64,000 nucleotides of DNA from Mycobacterium szulgai (GCF_002116635.1 NZ_LQPW01000178.1:1-64000), one strand, 5' to 3'. Shown: positions 40,887 to 49,897, counted from the first letter of the stretch. A program made the numbers and translations. Notes: generated by a model from the sequence alone, not told the origin.

Positions 40887-43430
40887 ATGGCTAGTAAGAC
40901 CGTCGCGCGCTCCGGAACTCGAACGAGCAGGTCAAAGGCCGCTTCGCGGGGGACATCCCGAAGTGGGCGATCGAGCACACCCAGGAAGCGCCCGGCTCAG
41001 CCCGTCCGGCGTCCCAGCCGGCCGGCCAAGCGGCGTAATCAGTCCCTTTTGGTTGTGGCTGGGCTTACCTGCGGCCGCGCTATGCGGGCCACCTGGATGA
41101 TGGCGGCCAAGGGCACCGGTGGCGCGGCGCGGTCAATCGGTCGAGCCCGCGACATCGAGCCCGGGCACCGCCGTGACGGGATCGCACTGGTTCTGCTGGG
41201 AATTGCCGTCGTCGTCGCCGCGAGCTCGTGGTTCGATGCGGCCCGGCCGGTCGGCGCCTGGGTCGATATGGTGCTCCGAACCTTCATCGGTTCAGCTGTC
41301 GTGTTGCTGCCACTGGTCGCTGCCGGGATGGCAGTCGCGCTGATGCGAACCGAACCCAATCCCGAGGCGCGGCCGCGGCTGATTCTGGGCGCCAGCCTGA
41401 TTGCGCTGTCGGTCCTCGGCCTGCGCCACCTGTGGGCTGGTTCACCCGAATCGCCCGAATTGCGCCGGCGCGCAGCCGGATTCATCGGGTTCGCCATCGG
41501 CGGGCCGCTCTCCGACGGTTTGACCGCCTGGATTGCGGCACCGCTGTTGTTCATCGGCGCACTGTTCGGGTTGCTGTTGCTGACCGGGATCACCATCCGC
41601 GAGGTGCCCGACGCGCTGCGCGGCATGTTCGGCACGCGACTTTTCCAGCGTGACTACGACGACGATTACGAGGATTACCAGGACCACGCCGACGAGTTCG
41701 AGGGCGACTTTCCCGGCGATGACGCCGACACCGTGGAGGTCGCGCGCGAAGACTTCTCCGACGGCTACTACGACGAGGCTCCGCTCGATTCCGGTGACGG
41801 GCCACAGGCCTGGCCGTCGGCGCAAGAGGCCGCCGAGCTGGTGGATGACGCGCCGACCATACCGGAACCACGAACCCGCAAACGCGCCGCCAAGAAGCAG
41901 GACACCCAACCCCTGGACCGGGTCGTCGAGGGGCCCTACACGCTGCCGTCGATGGACCTGCTGGTCGCCGGCGATCCGCCCAAGAAGCGCAGCGCCGCGA
42001 ACACCCACATGGCCGGTGCCATCGGTGAGGTGCTGACCCAGTTCAAGGTCGACGCGGCAGTCACCGGCTGCACCCGCGGACCCACCGTGACCCGCTACGA
42101 GGTCGAGCTGGGGCCCGGCGTGAAGGTGGAGAAGATCACCGCGCTGCAAAAGAACATCGCCTACGCCGTGGCCACCGAAAGCGTGCGCATGCTGGCCCCC
42201 ATTCCGGGCAAATCGGCCGTCGGCATCGAGGTGCCCAACACCGACCGGGAGATGGTGCGGCTGGCCGACGTGCTGACCGCGCCGTCCACCCGGCGCGACC
42301 ATCACCCCCTGGTGATCGGCCTGGGCAAGGACATCGAGGGTGACTTCATCTCGGCCAACCTCGCCAAGATGCCGCACCTGCTGGTGGCCGGGTCCACCGG
42401 ATCGGGCAAGTCGAGCTTCGTCAACTCCATGCTGATCTCGCTGCTGACCCGGGCCACCCCGGAAGAGGTCAGGATGATCCTGATCGACCCGAAGATGGTG
42501 GAATTGACGCCGTACGAAGGCATTCCGCACCTGATTACGCCGATCATCACCCAGCCGAAGAAGGCGGCCGCGGCGCTGGCCTGGCTGGTCGACGAGATGG
42601 AGCAGCGCTACCAGGACATGCAGGCATCCCGGGTGCGCCACATCGACGACTTCAACGCCAAGGTGCGCTCGGGCGAAATCACCGCGCCGCTGGGCAGCCA
42701 GCGCGTGTACCGGCCGTACCCCTACGTGGTTGCGATCGTCGACGAGCTCGCCGACCTGATGATGACCGCCCCGCGCGACGTCGAGGACGCGATCGTGCGG
42801 ATCACCCAGAAGGCTCGGGCGGCCGGCATCCACCTCGTCCTGGCCACCCAGCGGCCCTCGGTCGACGTGGTCACCGGCCTGATCAAGACCAACGTGCCGT
42901 CGCGACTGGCGTTCGCGACGTCGTCGCTGACCGACAGCCGCGTCATCCTGGACCAGGCCGGCGCCGAGAAGCTGATCGGCATGGGCGACGGCCTGTTCCT
43001 GCCGATGGGCGCGAGCAAACCGATCCGGCTGCAGGGCGCCTACATCACCGACGAGGAGATCCAGGCCGTCGTCGCCGCCTGCAAGGACCAGGCCGAACCC
43101 GAATACACCGAGGGCGTCACCACGGCCAAACCCAACGGCGAACGCACCGACGTCGACCCCGATATCGGCGATGACATGGATGTCTTCCTGCAAGCCGTGG
43201 AGCTGGTGGTGTCCAGCCAGTTCGGCTCGACGTCGATGCTGCAGCGCAAGCTGCGGGTCGGCTTCGCAAAGGCGGGCCGGCTGATGGACCTGATGGAAAC
43301 CCGCGGCATCGTCGGGCCGAGCGAAGGTTCCAAGGCGCGTGAGGTCCTCATCAAGCCGGACGAGCTGGCCGGGACGCTGGCGTTGATCCGGGGCGGGGCC
43401 AACGCGGACGGATCCGACGAGGACGACTGA
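40887..43430 (+). CDS. ftsK: DNA translocase FtsK
   Basis: 847-residue septal DNA translocase. The N-terminus is a basic, Arg/Ser-rich leader and about four membrane segments (residues ~60-240). An acidic linker (YDDDYEDYQDHADEFEGD) precedes the RecA-like motor with Walker A GSTGSGKSS and IVDELADLMM. A C-terminal gamma winged-helix domain (GSTSMLQRKLRVGFAKAGRLMD begins it) reads polarity sequences. ATG 40887 (MASKTVARSG) is chosen over an in-frame ATG at 40842. It ends 3 bp from the convergent argA gene. Confidence 0.95.
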   Translation: MASKTVARSGTRTSRSKAASRGTSRSGRSSTPRKRPAQPVRRPSRPAKRRNQSLLVVAGLTCGRAMRATWMMAAKGTGGAARSIGRARDIEPGHRRDGIALVLLGIAVVVAASSWFDAARPVGAWVDMVLRTFIGSAVVLLPLVAAGMAVALMRTEPNPEARPRLILGASLIALSVLGLRHLWAGSPESPELRRRAAGFIGFAIGGPLSDGLTAWIAAPLLFIGALFGLLLLTGITIREVPDALRGMFGTRLFQRDYDDDYEDYQDHADEFEGDFPGDDADTVEVAREDFSDGYYDEAPLDSGDGPQAWPSAQEAAELVDDAPTIPEPRTRKRAAKKQDTQPLDRVVEGPYTLPSMDLLVAGDPPKKRSAANTHMAGAIGEVLTQFKVDAAVTGCTRGPTVTRYEVELGPGVKVEKITALQKNIAYAVATESVRMLAPIPGKSAVGIEVPNTDREMVRLADVLTAPSTRRDHHPLVIGLGKDIEGDFISANLAKMPHLLVAGSTGSGKSSFVNSMLISLLTRATPEEVRMILIDPKMVELTPYEGIPHLITPIITQPKKAAAALAWLVDEMEQRYQDMQASRVRHIDDFNAKVRSGEITAPLGSQRVYRPYPYVVAIVDELADLMMTAPRDVEDAIVRITQKARAAGIHLVLATQRPSVDVVTGLIKTNVPSRLAFATSSLTDSRVILDQAGAEKLIGMGDGLFLPMGASKPIRLQGAYITDEEIQAVVAACKDQAEPEYTEGVTTAKPNGERTDVDPDIGDDMDVFLQAVELVVSSQFGSTSMLQRKLRVGFAKAGRLMDLMETRGIVGPSEGSKAREVLIKPDELAGTLALIRGGANADGSDEDD

Positions 43431-43433
43431 CCG

Positions 43434-43949
43434 CTAGAGCACCAGCAGCATCCGCGAGTTGCCCAGGATGTTCGGCTTGACGTAGCTCAGGTCGAGGAAT
43501 TCGGCGACGCCGATGTCATAGGAGCGGCACATCTCTTCGAAAACCTCGGCCGTGACGGGGGTGCCCTCGATCTCGGTGAACCCGTGCCGGCCGAAGAACT
43601 CGGTCTCGAAGGTCAACACGAAAAGCCGCTGCAGTTCCAGCTCACGGGCGACTTCGAGAAGCCTGTTGACTATCGCGTGGCCGATGCCGTGGCCGGTCAC
43701 CGCGGGATCGACTGCGACCGTGCGGATTTCGCCGAGATCGGACCACAGCACGTGCAATGCTCCGCACCCGACAACGTTGCCATCGAGTTCGGCGACCCAG
43801 AATTCCTGGATGGCTTCATAGAGGGTCACGAGATTCTTTTCGAGCAGAATCTTTCCCGCATAGGTGTCGACGAGTTGTTTGATTGCGGGCACATCGGATG
43901 TCCGGGCCCGCCGGACCGCCGGCCGTAAATCCCGTGGACTTTCGCTCAC
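43434..43949 (-). CDS. argA: Amino-acid N-acetyltransferase (ArgA/Rv2747 type)
   Basis: 171-residue stand-alone GNAT-type N-acetylglutamate synthase, first step of arginine synthesis, like H37Rv Rv2747. It has ARTSDVPAIKQLVD, the acetyl-CoA loop VAVDPAVTGHGIGHAIVNRL and the C-terminal LDLSYVKPNILGNSRML. The start is GTG 43949 (MSESPRDLRPAV); longer in-frame starts to 44030 overlap the divergent pgsA3 region and lack conservation. The protein lacks the amino-acid-kinase domain of classical ArgA, as in mycobacteria generally. Confidence 0.92.
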   Translation of the reverse strand: MSESPRDLRPAVRRARTSDVPAIKQLVDTYAGKILLEKNLVTLYEAIQEFWVAELDGNVVGCGALHVLWSDLGEIRTVAVDPAVTGHGIGHAIVNRLLEVARELELQRLFVLTFETEFFGRHGFTEIEGTPVTAEVFEEMCRSYDIGVAEFLDLSYVKPNILGNSRMLLVL

Positions 43950-44008
43950 CTGGCAACAGTATCGACATCGGGGCTTACATAAGCTGGTCAACCCGTTATT
44001 CTGTTGCC

Positions 44009-44605
44009 GTGTCGGCGCAGCCAGAAACACCTCCGGTGATCGGCCCCGCGCGTATTGCCAATCTGGCCAATATCCTCACCCTGCTGCGCTTGGTGATGGT
44101 CCCGATTTTCCTGCTGGCCCTGTTCTATGACGGCGGTCACCACTCCTCGGCCCGTGTGGTGGCGTGGGCGATATTCGCCGCCGCCTGCATTACCGATCGA
44201 TTCGACGGCCTACTGGCGCGCAACTATGGAATGGCCACCGAATTCGGCGCCTTTATAGATCCCGTTGCGGATAAGACGCTGATTGGGGCGGCGCTGATCG
44301 GGTTGTCGATGCTGGGGGACTTGCCCTGGTGGGTGACGCTGCTGATCCTGAGCCGCGAACTCGGTGTGACGGTGCTACGGCTGGCAGTGATTCGCCGCGG
44401 TGTCATTCCGGCCAGTTGGGGCGGCAAACTCAAGACCGTGGTCCAGGCGGTGGCGATCGGTTTGTTCGTACTGCCGCTTCCGGGGCCGCTGCATATCGGT
44501 GCCGAGGTGATCATGGCCCTCGCCGTCGTACTGACGGTGGTGACCGGTGTCGACTATGTCGCATCGACGGTCAGAGAAGTCAGCCGCGCCAACCGCGAAT
44601 CTTAG
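44009..44605 (+). CDS. pgsA3: CDP-alcohol phosphatidyltransferase (PgsA3)
   Basis: 198-residue membrane enzyme, the likely phosphatidylglycerol-phosphate synthase of cardiolipin/PG synthesis, like H37Rv Rv2746c. The class signature D-x2-DG-x2-AR-x8-G-x3-D-x3-D is visible from DRFDGLLAR to IDPVADK. Five to six membrane segments follow. GTG 44009 begins MSAQPETPPVIG. It is divergent from argA (59 bp between starts) and is followed by the SigE-like promoter of clgR. Confidence 0.93.
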   Translation: MSAQPETPPVIGPARIANLANILTLLRLVMVPIFLLALFYDGGHHSSARVVAWAIFAAACITDRFDGLLARNYGMATEFGAFIDPVADKTLIGAALIGLSMLGDLPWWVTLLILSRELGVTVLRLAVIRRGVIPASWGGKLKTVVQAVAIGLFVLPLPGPLHIGAEVIMALAVVLTVVTGVDYVASTVREVSRANRES

Positions 44606-44612
44606 ATCGGCC

Positions 44613-44641
44613 GGGAACCAACGCCACCGCCGTCGGCGTTG
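44613..44641 (+). promoter_or_regulatory. SigE-type promoter of clgR-pspA-pspM
   Basis: GGGAACC at 44613-44619 and CGTTG at 44637-44641 are separated by 17 bases, matching the ECF/SigE-type -35 (GGAAC) and -10 (CGTT) pattern. It ends 48 bp before clgR. In M. tuberculosis clgR is known to be controlled by SigE under envelope stress, and this supports the same control here. Confidence 0.6.
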
Positions 44642-44689
44642 ACCTGACGTTGGCTGCCGAACAGGCGTGACCGGACGAAGGAGACCACG

Positions 44690-45004
44690 ATGGCGGCATT
44701 GGTGCGCGAGGTGATCGGTGATGTGCTGCGCGGAGCCAGAACTTCCCAGGGCCGGACCCTGCGTGAGGTGTCGGATTCAGCGCGGGTAAGCCTCGGGTAC
44801 CTGTCGGAAGTGGAGCGGGGCCGCAAGGAGCCTTCGAGCGAGCTGCTGAACGCGATATGCGACGCCCTGCGGGTGCCGTTGTCGCAGGTGCTCACCGACG
44901 CCGCGGAACGGCTGGGCCGTGCGGAGCGAGCCGACAGTGGCACGAACATCGATGCCAGCACCAAGGTGGTCATCCCCCCGGTGGTGTCTCTGGCGGTAGC
45001 CTGA
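44690..45004 (+). CDS. clgR: ClgR transcriptional regulator
   Basis: 104-residue Cro/C1-type HTH regulator that activates clp protease and psp genes during envelope and redox stress. HTH: RTLREVSDSARVSLGYLSEVERGRKEPS (first part of the helix pair plus recognition helix) followed by LLNAICDALRVPLSQVL. ATG 44690 lies 6 bases after AAGGAG. It is followed after 129 bp by pspA and then pspM, the same order as Rv2745c-Rv2744c-Rv2743c. Confidence 0.93.
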   Translation: MAALVREVIGDVLRGARTSQGRTLREVSDSARVSLGYLSEVERGRKEPSSELLNAICDALRVPLSQVLTDAAERLGRAERADSGTNIDASTKVVIPPVVSLAVA

Positions 45005-45133
45005 CTGTCCGGTGACTCGCCTGGGTCGACGAGATACGCACCATGAGTGGGGCGACGCGCGCTGAACCGTTAAATTGAGCGGCAGAGGGTATGCGCCCAT
45101 CCGGCACACAAGAAGCGAAGGCGGAGCTAACTG

Positions 45134-45952
45134 ATGGCCAATCCGTTCGTCAAAGCGTGGAAGTACCTCATGGCGCTGTTCAACTCAAAGATTGACGAGC
45201 GCGCCGACCCCAAAGTCCAGATTCAGCAGGCCATCGAGGAAGCACAACGGACCCATCAGGCCCTGACCCAACAGGCCGCACAAGTGATCGGCAACCAGCG
45301 CCAGCTGGAGATGCGCCTCAACCGGCAGCTGGCCGACATCGAAAAGCTTCAGGTCAACGTGCGTCAGGCCCTCACGTTGGTAGACCAGGCCACCGCCGCT
45401 GGAGACGCGGCCAAGGCCACCGAGTACAACAACGCTGCCGAAGCGTTCGCCGCCCAGCTGGTGACCGCCGAACAAAGCGTCGAAGACCTCAAGACGCTGC
45501 ACGACCAGGCACTGCAAGCGGCGGCGCAGGCCAAGAAGGCCGTCGAGCAGAACGCCATGGTGCTGCAGCAGAAGATCGCCGAGCGCACCAAGCTGCTCAG
45601 CCAGCTCGAGCAGGCCAAGATGCAGGAACAGGTCAGCGCTTCACTGCGGTCGATGAGTGAGCTTGCCGCGCCGGGCAATACACCGACCCTGGACGAAGTA
45701 CGCGACAAGATCGAACGCCGGTACGCCAACGCGCTGGGGCAGGCGGAGCTGGCGCAGAGTTCGGTGCAGGGCCGCATGATGGAGGTGCAACAGGCCGGCG
45801 TGCAGATGGCCGGGCATTCCCGGCTGGAGCAAATCCGGGCGTCGATGCGCGGTGAGGCGCTGCCCGCTGGCGGTGCCGCCACTCCCGGGGCCACGCCGGC
45901 CACGCCGGCGACCGAGACCGGCGGGGTTGCCGAGAAACCGTTCGGTCAGTAA
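45134..45952 (+). CDS. pspA: PspA / 35-kDa antigen (phage shock protein A homologue)
   Basis: 272-residue coiled-coil protein of the PspA/IM30 family that polymerises on stressed membranes. It begins MANPFVKAWKYLMALFNSKI (amphipathic helix) and continues in Gln/Ala-rich coiled coils (QQAAQVIGNQRQLEMRLNRQ). It ends with a Gly/Ala/Pro/Thr tail. ATG 45134. Known as the 35-kDa antigen (Rv2744c) in M. tuberculosis, where it binds and restrains ClgR. pspM starts 17 bp later. Confidence 0.95.
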   Translation: MANPFVKAWKYLMALFNSKIDERADPKVQIQQAIEEAQRTHQALTQQAAQVIGNQRQLEMRLNRQLADIEKLQVNVRQALTLVDQATAAGDAAKATEYNNAAEAFAAQLVTAEQSVEDLKTLHDQALQAAAQAKKAVEQNAMVLQQKIAERTKLLSQLEQAKMQEQVSASLRSMSELAAPGNTPTLDEVRDKIERRYANALGQAELAQSSVQGRMMEVQQAGVQMAGHSRLEQIRASMRGEALPAGGAATPGATPATPATETGGVAEKPFGQ

Positions 45953-45969
45953 CAGGGGACGGTTTGCAA

Positions 45970-46782
45970 ATGGTGGTGAAGTCAGGTCAGCGCGGCCCAT
46001 TGCGTGCCGTGCTGCAGCGTGGACTTGATACCGCCGCCGACCTGTCCGACCTGGTGGCCCAGAAGATCACCGCCGCGTCCGATCCACGGGCGCGCCTGCT
46101 GCGGCGGCGCCGCCGCGCGCTGCGGTGGGCCTGGATTTTTACCGCCGGCTGCCTATTTTGGGCTCTGGTCACGGCCGGGCTGGCCGCCTGGGGCTGGTTT
46201 GCGTTGCTGCTGCAGGTCACCGGAGCTATCGCGGTCGTTCAGGTGATTCCCGCGACGCTGCTGTTCTTCCGCTACTACGGGCTGAAAGCAGAGCCGTTGC
46301 CGGCCCAGCGGCCGGCCAGCGTCCGCCGGCTACCTCCGCCCGGTTCGGCAGCCCGGTCGGCGATGTCGGCGTTGGGCGCTTCCGAACGCGGGTTCTTCTC
46401 GTTGCTGGGTGTGATAGAGCGCGGCGCGATGTTGCCTAGGGATGAAATCCAGGACTTGTCTGATGCGGCCAAACGGACGTCGGCGGCCATGGGAGCCACC
46501 GCGGCCGAAGTGGTGTCGATGGAACGGGCCGCGCAGCACTCTGCTTCATCGCGCGAGTATCTGGTGCCGACGATCAACGCCTATACCGCGCAATTGGGCG
46601 CAGGTGTCCGGCAGTACAACGAAATGGTTACTGCCGCAGCGCAATTGGTGTCGTCTGCAAGCGGCGACGGCGGCGCGGCGCTGTCCCGGCAGCGCTACCG
46701 CGCCGAGCTGGTCGACGCCACCGATCGGCTGACCGGATGGGCGCAGGCGTTCGATGAACTCGGTGGACTGCAGCGCCGCTAG
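45970..46782 (+). CDS. pspM: PspM membrane protein (Rv2743c-like)
   Basis: 270-residue membrane protein equal in length to H37Rv Rv2743c, the PspA membrane anchor. Two membrane segments lie at about residues 48-70 and 75-98, preceded by an Arg-rich stop (RLLRRRRRALRW). The C-terminal ~160 residues are helical and cytoplasmic. ATG 45970 is used; TTG 45964 and GTG 45973 are nearby in frame. It completes the clgR-pspA-pspM operon. The third Psp gene annotated in M. tuberculosis (Rv2742c) is not evident downstream. Confidence 0.9.
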   Translation: MVVKSGQRGPLRAVLQRGLDTAADLSDLVAQKITAASDPRARLLRRRRRALRWAWIFTAGCLFWALVTAGLAAWGWFALLLQVTGAIAVVQVIPATLLFFRYYGLKAEPLPAQRPASVRRLPPPGSAARSAMSALGASERGFFSLLGVIERGAMLPRDEIQDLSDAAKRTSAAMGATAAEVVSMERAAQHSASSREYLVPTINAYTAQLGAGVRQYNEMVTAAAQLVSSASGDGGAALSRQRYRAELVDATDRLTGWAQAFDELGGLQRR

Positions 46783-46791
46783 TCGCGCTTG

Positions 46792-47184
46792 CTAGTTGGG
46801 TGTTCGCGGCCCGTAACGGTCGATGTATGCCTGATGGATGTGGGCGTCGCGTTTCCGGGCGCGCTCGTCGACGAGCGCGGGATCCAGGCCGTGCACACGC
46901 AGCATGTGCTGGCGCCATATCTTGTTGAGCGCATGCGAGAAGTAGACGAACGGGATGAGGATCGGCAGCGTCATGCTCAGATGGACGTCCAGCGTCGTCG
47001 GAATCAGCCAGAATGGCGCGAGCACCAGCACCGCCGGCACCGCGACCCGCAGCATCATCCGGCCGGCGGCACCCTTATCCGTGAGATCCCGGCGCACCCA
47101 ATCGCGCATCGAGTCGGGCAGCCGCTTGCCGTAGCAGTAGCGGATGTATTCCAGCGCATTCGGTTTGGTGCGTACGTCGCTCAT
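46792..47184 (-). CDS. Conserved membrane protein (DUF5313-like)
   Basis: 130-residue small membrane protein beginning MSDVRTKPNALEYIRYCYGKR. It has two hydrophobic segments (about residues 45-62 and 68-86) followed by a basic C-terminus ending YIDRYGPRTPN. It resembles the mycobacterial DUF5313 family, though I am not certain. It lies 4 bp downstream of ephG on the minus strand and 9 bp from the convergent pspM stop. Function unknown. Confidence 0.75.
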   Translation of the reverse strand: MSDVRTKPNALEYIRYCYGKRLPDSMRDWVRRDLTDKGAAGRMMLRVAVPAVLVLAPFWLIPTTLDVHLSMTLPILIPFVYFSHALNKIWRQHMLRVHGLDPALVDERARKRDAHIHQAYIDRYGPRTPN

Positions 47185-47188
47185 CGGT

Positions 47189-47623
47189 CTACAGCGTCGC
47201 TTTCAGTGATGGGATCACCAGCCCGGCCAGACCGCGCAGGAGCCCCTTGAACATGTCGTAAGCATCAACGTAATCGCGCCACAGCGTAATCCGTCCATCG
47301 CGCACCTCGAAGATGCCGCAGGCCCAGAACTGAATTCGCAGCGGTCCGAAGATCAGCGCGTCGGTGCGTTCGGTGAGCACTGCGGCGCCGTCGGCGGATA
47401 TGCGGTGAATCTTGACCTCGAAGCCGATCCGGCCCTGCATCCTGCGCAGCAGCGCCGCCGTTCGCCGGCCACCCCGGATCCTGGAATATCCGACGTTCTC
47501 GTACACGAGATTGTCGTCGAATAACGCATCGATGGTGTCGAAGTCCTCGTCCTGCAGGGCATTGAGGAAGCCCTCGACCGTGCGGATGTTGTCGGTGCCT
47601 GCCTGTTGGGTCAGCTCGGTCAT
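47189..47623 (-). CDS. ephG: Epoxide hydrolase EphG (limonene-epoxide hydrolase family)
   Basis: 144-residue alpha+beta-fold epoxide hydrolase like H37Rv Rv2740, which acts on cholesterol- or fatty-acid-type epoxides. Conserved segments include VEGFLNALQDEDFDTIDALF, YENVGYSRIRGGRR, LTERTDAL and ITLWRDYVDAYD, giving the Asp-Arg-Asp catalytic set. ATG 47623 is used; an upstream in-frame ATG at 47722 is too long and overlaps the divergent glycosyltransferase gene, whose start is 42 bp away. Confidence 0.94.
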   Translation of the reverse strand: MTELTQQAGTDNIRTVEGFLNALQDEDFDTIDALFDDNLVYENVGYSRIRGGRRTAALLRRMQGRIGFEVKIHRISADGAAVLTERTDALIFGPLRIQFWACGIFEVRDGRITLWRDYVDAYDMFKGLLRGLAGLVIPSLKATL

Positions 47624-47664
47624 GCCTGCCAGCCTACGTACAGCGCTGTGGCAGGGTAAGGCGG

Positions 47665-48831
47665 ATGCGTGTCGCCGTGGTTGCCGGGCCGGACCCCGGC
47701 CACTCGTTTCCCGCGATCGCACTGTGCCAGCGCTTCTGTGCAGCCGGCGATACGCCGACGTTGCTCACCGGGGTGGAATGGCTGGAAGCGGCCCGGGCCG
47801 CCGGTGTGGATGCGGTGGAGCTGGATGGCCTGGTGGCGACCGACCAGGATCTGGACGCCGGAGCCCGGATCCACCGTCGCGCGGCGCGGATGGCGGTGCT
47901 CAATGTGCCGGCGCTGCGCGAATTAGCGCCAGATCTGGTGGTTTCCGATGTGATCACCGCCGGCGGCGGCATGGCTGCCGAGCTGCTCGGAATCCCGTGG
48001 ATTGAACTCAATCCCCATCCGCTGTACCTGCCGTCGAAGGGGCTGCCGCCGATCGGCAGTGGACTGGCGCCGGGCACAGGCTTTCGCGGCAAGCTGCGCG
48101 ACACCGTGATGCGCGGCCTGACGGCGCGGTCTTGGCGTGCGGGTCTGCGACAACGCGCGGACGCGCGGACCGAGATCGGATTATCAGCCCGCGACCCCGG
48201 GCCGCTGCGGCGGCTGATCGCTACGCTGCCCGCGCTGGAGGTGCCACGGCCGGACTGGCCGGACGAGGCCGTCGTGGTGGGCCCGCTGCACTTCGAGCCG
48301 ACCGACCGCGTCTTGGAGATCCCGCCTGGCCCAGGGCCGGTGGTGGTCGTCGCGCCGTCCACGGCCCACACCGGGACCGCCGGCCTGACCGAGCTCGCGC
48401 TTCAGAGCCTCACTCCAGGGGACACGCTGCCGGCGGGATCGCGTCTGGTGGTTTCGCGGCTGGGCGGAGCGGAGCTGACGGTGCCGCCTTGGGCCGTGGT
48501 TGGGCTGGGCCGTCAGGCCGAGCTGTTGACGCACGCTGACGTGGTGATCTGCGGTGGCGGACATGGGATGGTGGCCAAGACGCTGCTCGCGGGTGTGCCA
48601 TTGGTCGTGGTTCCCGGCGGCGGGGATCAATGGGAGATGGCCAACCGGGTGGTGCGCCAGGGGAGTGCGCGGTTGATCCGTCCGCTGACTGCCGGGGCGC
48701 TGGTGTCCTCGGTTTGCGAGGTGCTGTCGTCGCCGACGTACCGCGAGGCGGCGCAGCGAGCGGCGGCCAGCATCGCCGGTGTCGCCGACCCGGTGCGGGT
48801 GTGTCACGAAGCGCTGGCGTTAGCGGGCTAG
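47665..48831 (+). CDS. UGT-type glycosyltransferase (Rv2739c-like)
   Basis: 388-residue GT-B glycosyltransferase, the counterpart of H37Rv Rv2739c. N-terminal MRVAVVAGPDPGHSFPAIAL is typical of a UGT acceptor domain; the C-terminal donor site has GLGRQAELLTHADVVICGGG followed by MVAKTLLAGVPLVVVPGGGDQ. The start is ATG 47665. It is divergent from ephG. The acceptor and sugar are unknown; macrolide or lipid glycosylation are possible from family knowledge. Confidence 0.9.
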   Translation: MRVAVVAGPDPGHSFPAIALCQRFCAAGDTPTLLTGVEWLEAARAAGVDAVELDGLVATDQDLDAGARIHRRAARMAVLNVPALRELAPDLVVSDVITAGGGMAAELLGIPWIELNPHPLYLPSKGLPPIGSGLAPGTGFRGKLRDTVMRGLTARSWRAGLRQRADARTEIGLSARDPGPLRRLIATLPALEVPRPDWPDEAVVVGPLHFEPTDRVLEIPPGPGPVVVVAPSTAHTGTAGLTELALQSLTPGDTLPAGSRLVVSRLGGAELTVPPWAVVGLGRQAELLTHADVVICGGGHGMVAKTLLAGVPLVVVPGGGDQWEMANRVVRQGSARLIRPLTAGALVSSVCEVLSSPTYREAAQRAAASIAGVADPVRVCHEALALAG

Positions 48832-48853
48832 CCGGCTGGGTATGTTGGCTGGC

Positions 48854-49048
48854 GTGCGGCTGACGGAGTTCAACGAGCGGGTGGTTCTGCGGTTCGGCGC
48901 CGCGTATGGCTCATCGGTACTGGTCGATCACGTGCTGAGCGGCTTTGGCGGCCGCACCGCCGCCCAGGCGATCGAGGCGGGTGTCGACCCCCGCGATGTC
49001 TGGCACGCGCTGTGCGCCGACTTCGACGTTCCCCGCGACCAGTGGTGA
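48854..49048 (+). CDS. DUF3046 protein (Rv2738c-like)
   Basis: 64-residue small helical protein starting MRLTEFNERVVLRFG and ending CADFDVPRDQW, the DUF3046 family found just upstream of recA in mycobacteria. The start GTG 48854 keeps the family N-terminus; ATG 48842 would add four residues. No function is known. The next 86 bp contain no gene before the convergent FhuF-like gene. Confidence 0.87.
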   Translation: MRLTEFNERVVLRFGAAYGSSVLVDHVLSGFGGRTAAQAIEAGVDPRDVWHALCADFDVPRDQW

Positions 49049-49134
49049 GGTGCGCGCGCATCGTGTGGGTAACCAGGGCGGCCGGCTGTGCTGTGTTGCA
49101 ACCCTGAAGGCACATTCGAAGCCAACGATTCACA

Positions 49135-49809
49135 CTAGAGCGGGCAGTCGCCGCAGGTGCCCGCGCCGGGGATGCGGTAAAGAAGGCAGCAGCTGCGACG
49201 CGTGTAGTCCAGATTTGAACCGCTGAGCACGCCGGTGCCGGCCAGAGCGCCGGTACTCAAGAGGTTATTGGTGGTTTCGACGACTTGCTCGCGCAAGTCG
49301 GGTCGCGCCGCAAGCAGCATTCGGGCCGTTCCGACAAGCGCCGACGCGATATTGCCGGAGAGCAGGCCGGGCGCCAGTTTGACGCGCAGTCCAGCCGCCA
49401 GTGGGTCCATGTGGTCTTCAATGACGACGCGATACAAAAGTTCGGACGAAGGGGAGACGGGTTTTCCGACGGGTTCAGGCAGGCGCAGCCGGGCTCCGTC
49501 GTCGGCGCGCTGCAGGTAGGTCAGATCAGGTATAACGCCGTAACCCAGGGCGCTGGCGAGAACCGGCGACCACAGTCGAGCGGCATGGCCGAGGTGTACC
49601 AGTGAGGCGCCGATTCGCCGCTCCGTCGTGCGGTACCGCTCGACGGTGGCGTCGATGAGATCGGTAAACCCCTTGCGATAAGACTGGTCGACGGGATGCC
49701 AGCCGGTCGCCTCCCCGCCAACGGCTAGCGCGAAAAAGCCTCCATAAGAGGCGATTTCGGAGAGTTCTAGGGAGATGTCACGGTGTTCTTGGATAGCTGA
49801 TATTGCCAC
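49135..49809 (-). CDS. FhuF-like (2Fe-2S) protein
   Basis: 224-residue protein with a C-terminal Cys-Cys-x10-Cys-x2-Cys motif (SCCLLYRIPGAGTCGDC), the signature of FhuF-type ferric-siderophore reductases. The N-terminal region contains helices such as ASLVHLGHAARLWSPVLASAL. The start is GTG 49809 with no clear ribosome binding site. It is transcribed away from recA, and the SOS box at 49833-49848 lies 24 bp before this start. H37Rv annotates only a short Cys-rich fragment here (Rv2737A), so this appears to be the intact form. Confidence 0.82.
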   Translation of the reverse strand: MAISAIQEHRDISLELSEIASYGGFFALAVGGEATGWHPVDQSYRKGFTDLIDATVERYRTTERRIGASLVHLGHAARLWSPVLASALGYGVIPDLTYLQRADDGARLRLPEPVGKPVSPSSELLYRVVIEDHMDPLAAGLRVKLAPGLLSGNIASALVGTARMLLAARPDLREQVVETTNNLLSTGALAGTGVLSGSNLDYTRRSCCLLYRIPGAGTCGDCPL

Positions 49810-49832
49810 ATCCGCGGCGTGTCGAACTTGAG

Positions 49833-49848
49833 TCGAACAGATGTTCGG
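49833..49848. promoter_or_regulatory. LexA SOS box
   Basis: TCGAACAGATGTTCGG matches the mycobacterial LexA consensus TCGAAC-N4-GTTCGA with one mismatch. It lies 102 bp before the recA ATG and 24 bp before the GTG of the divergent FhuF-like gene, so LexA could influence both directions. Confidence 0.88.
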
Positions 49849-49874
49849 CTACTGTGGGAAGCGTCCGGACAAAC

Positions 49875-49897
49875 TTGTCGGACCCCGCGCCTAGTGT
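49875..49897 (+). promoter_or_regulatory. RecA-NDp (PafBC-type) promoter of recA
   Basis: TTGTCGGAC at 49875-49883, then 8 bases, then TAGTGT at 49892-49897. This agrees with the known RecA-NDp consensus tTGTCRgtg-N8-TAnnnT that drives LexA-independent DNA-damage induction in mycobacteria. It is 52 bp before the recA start codon. Confidence 0.88.
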
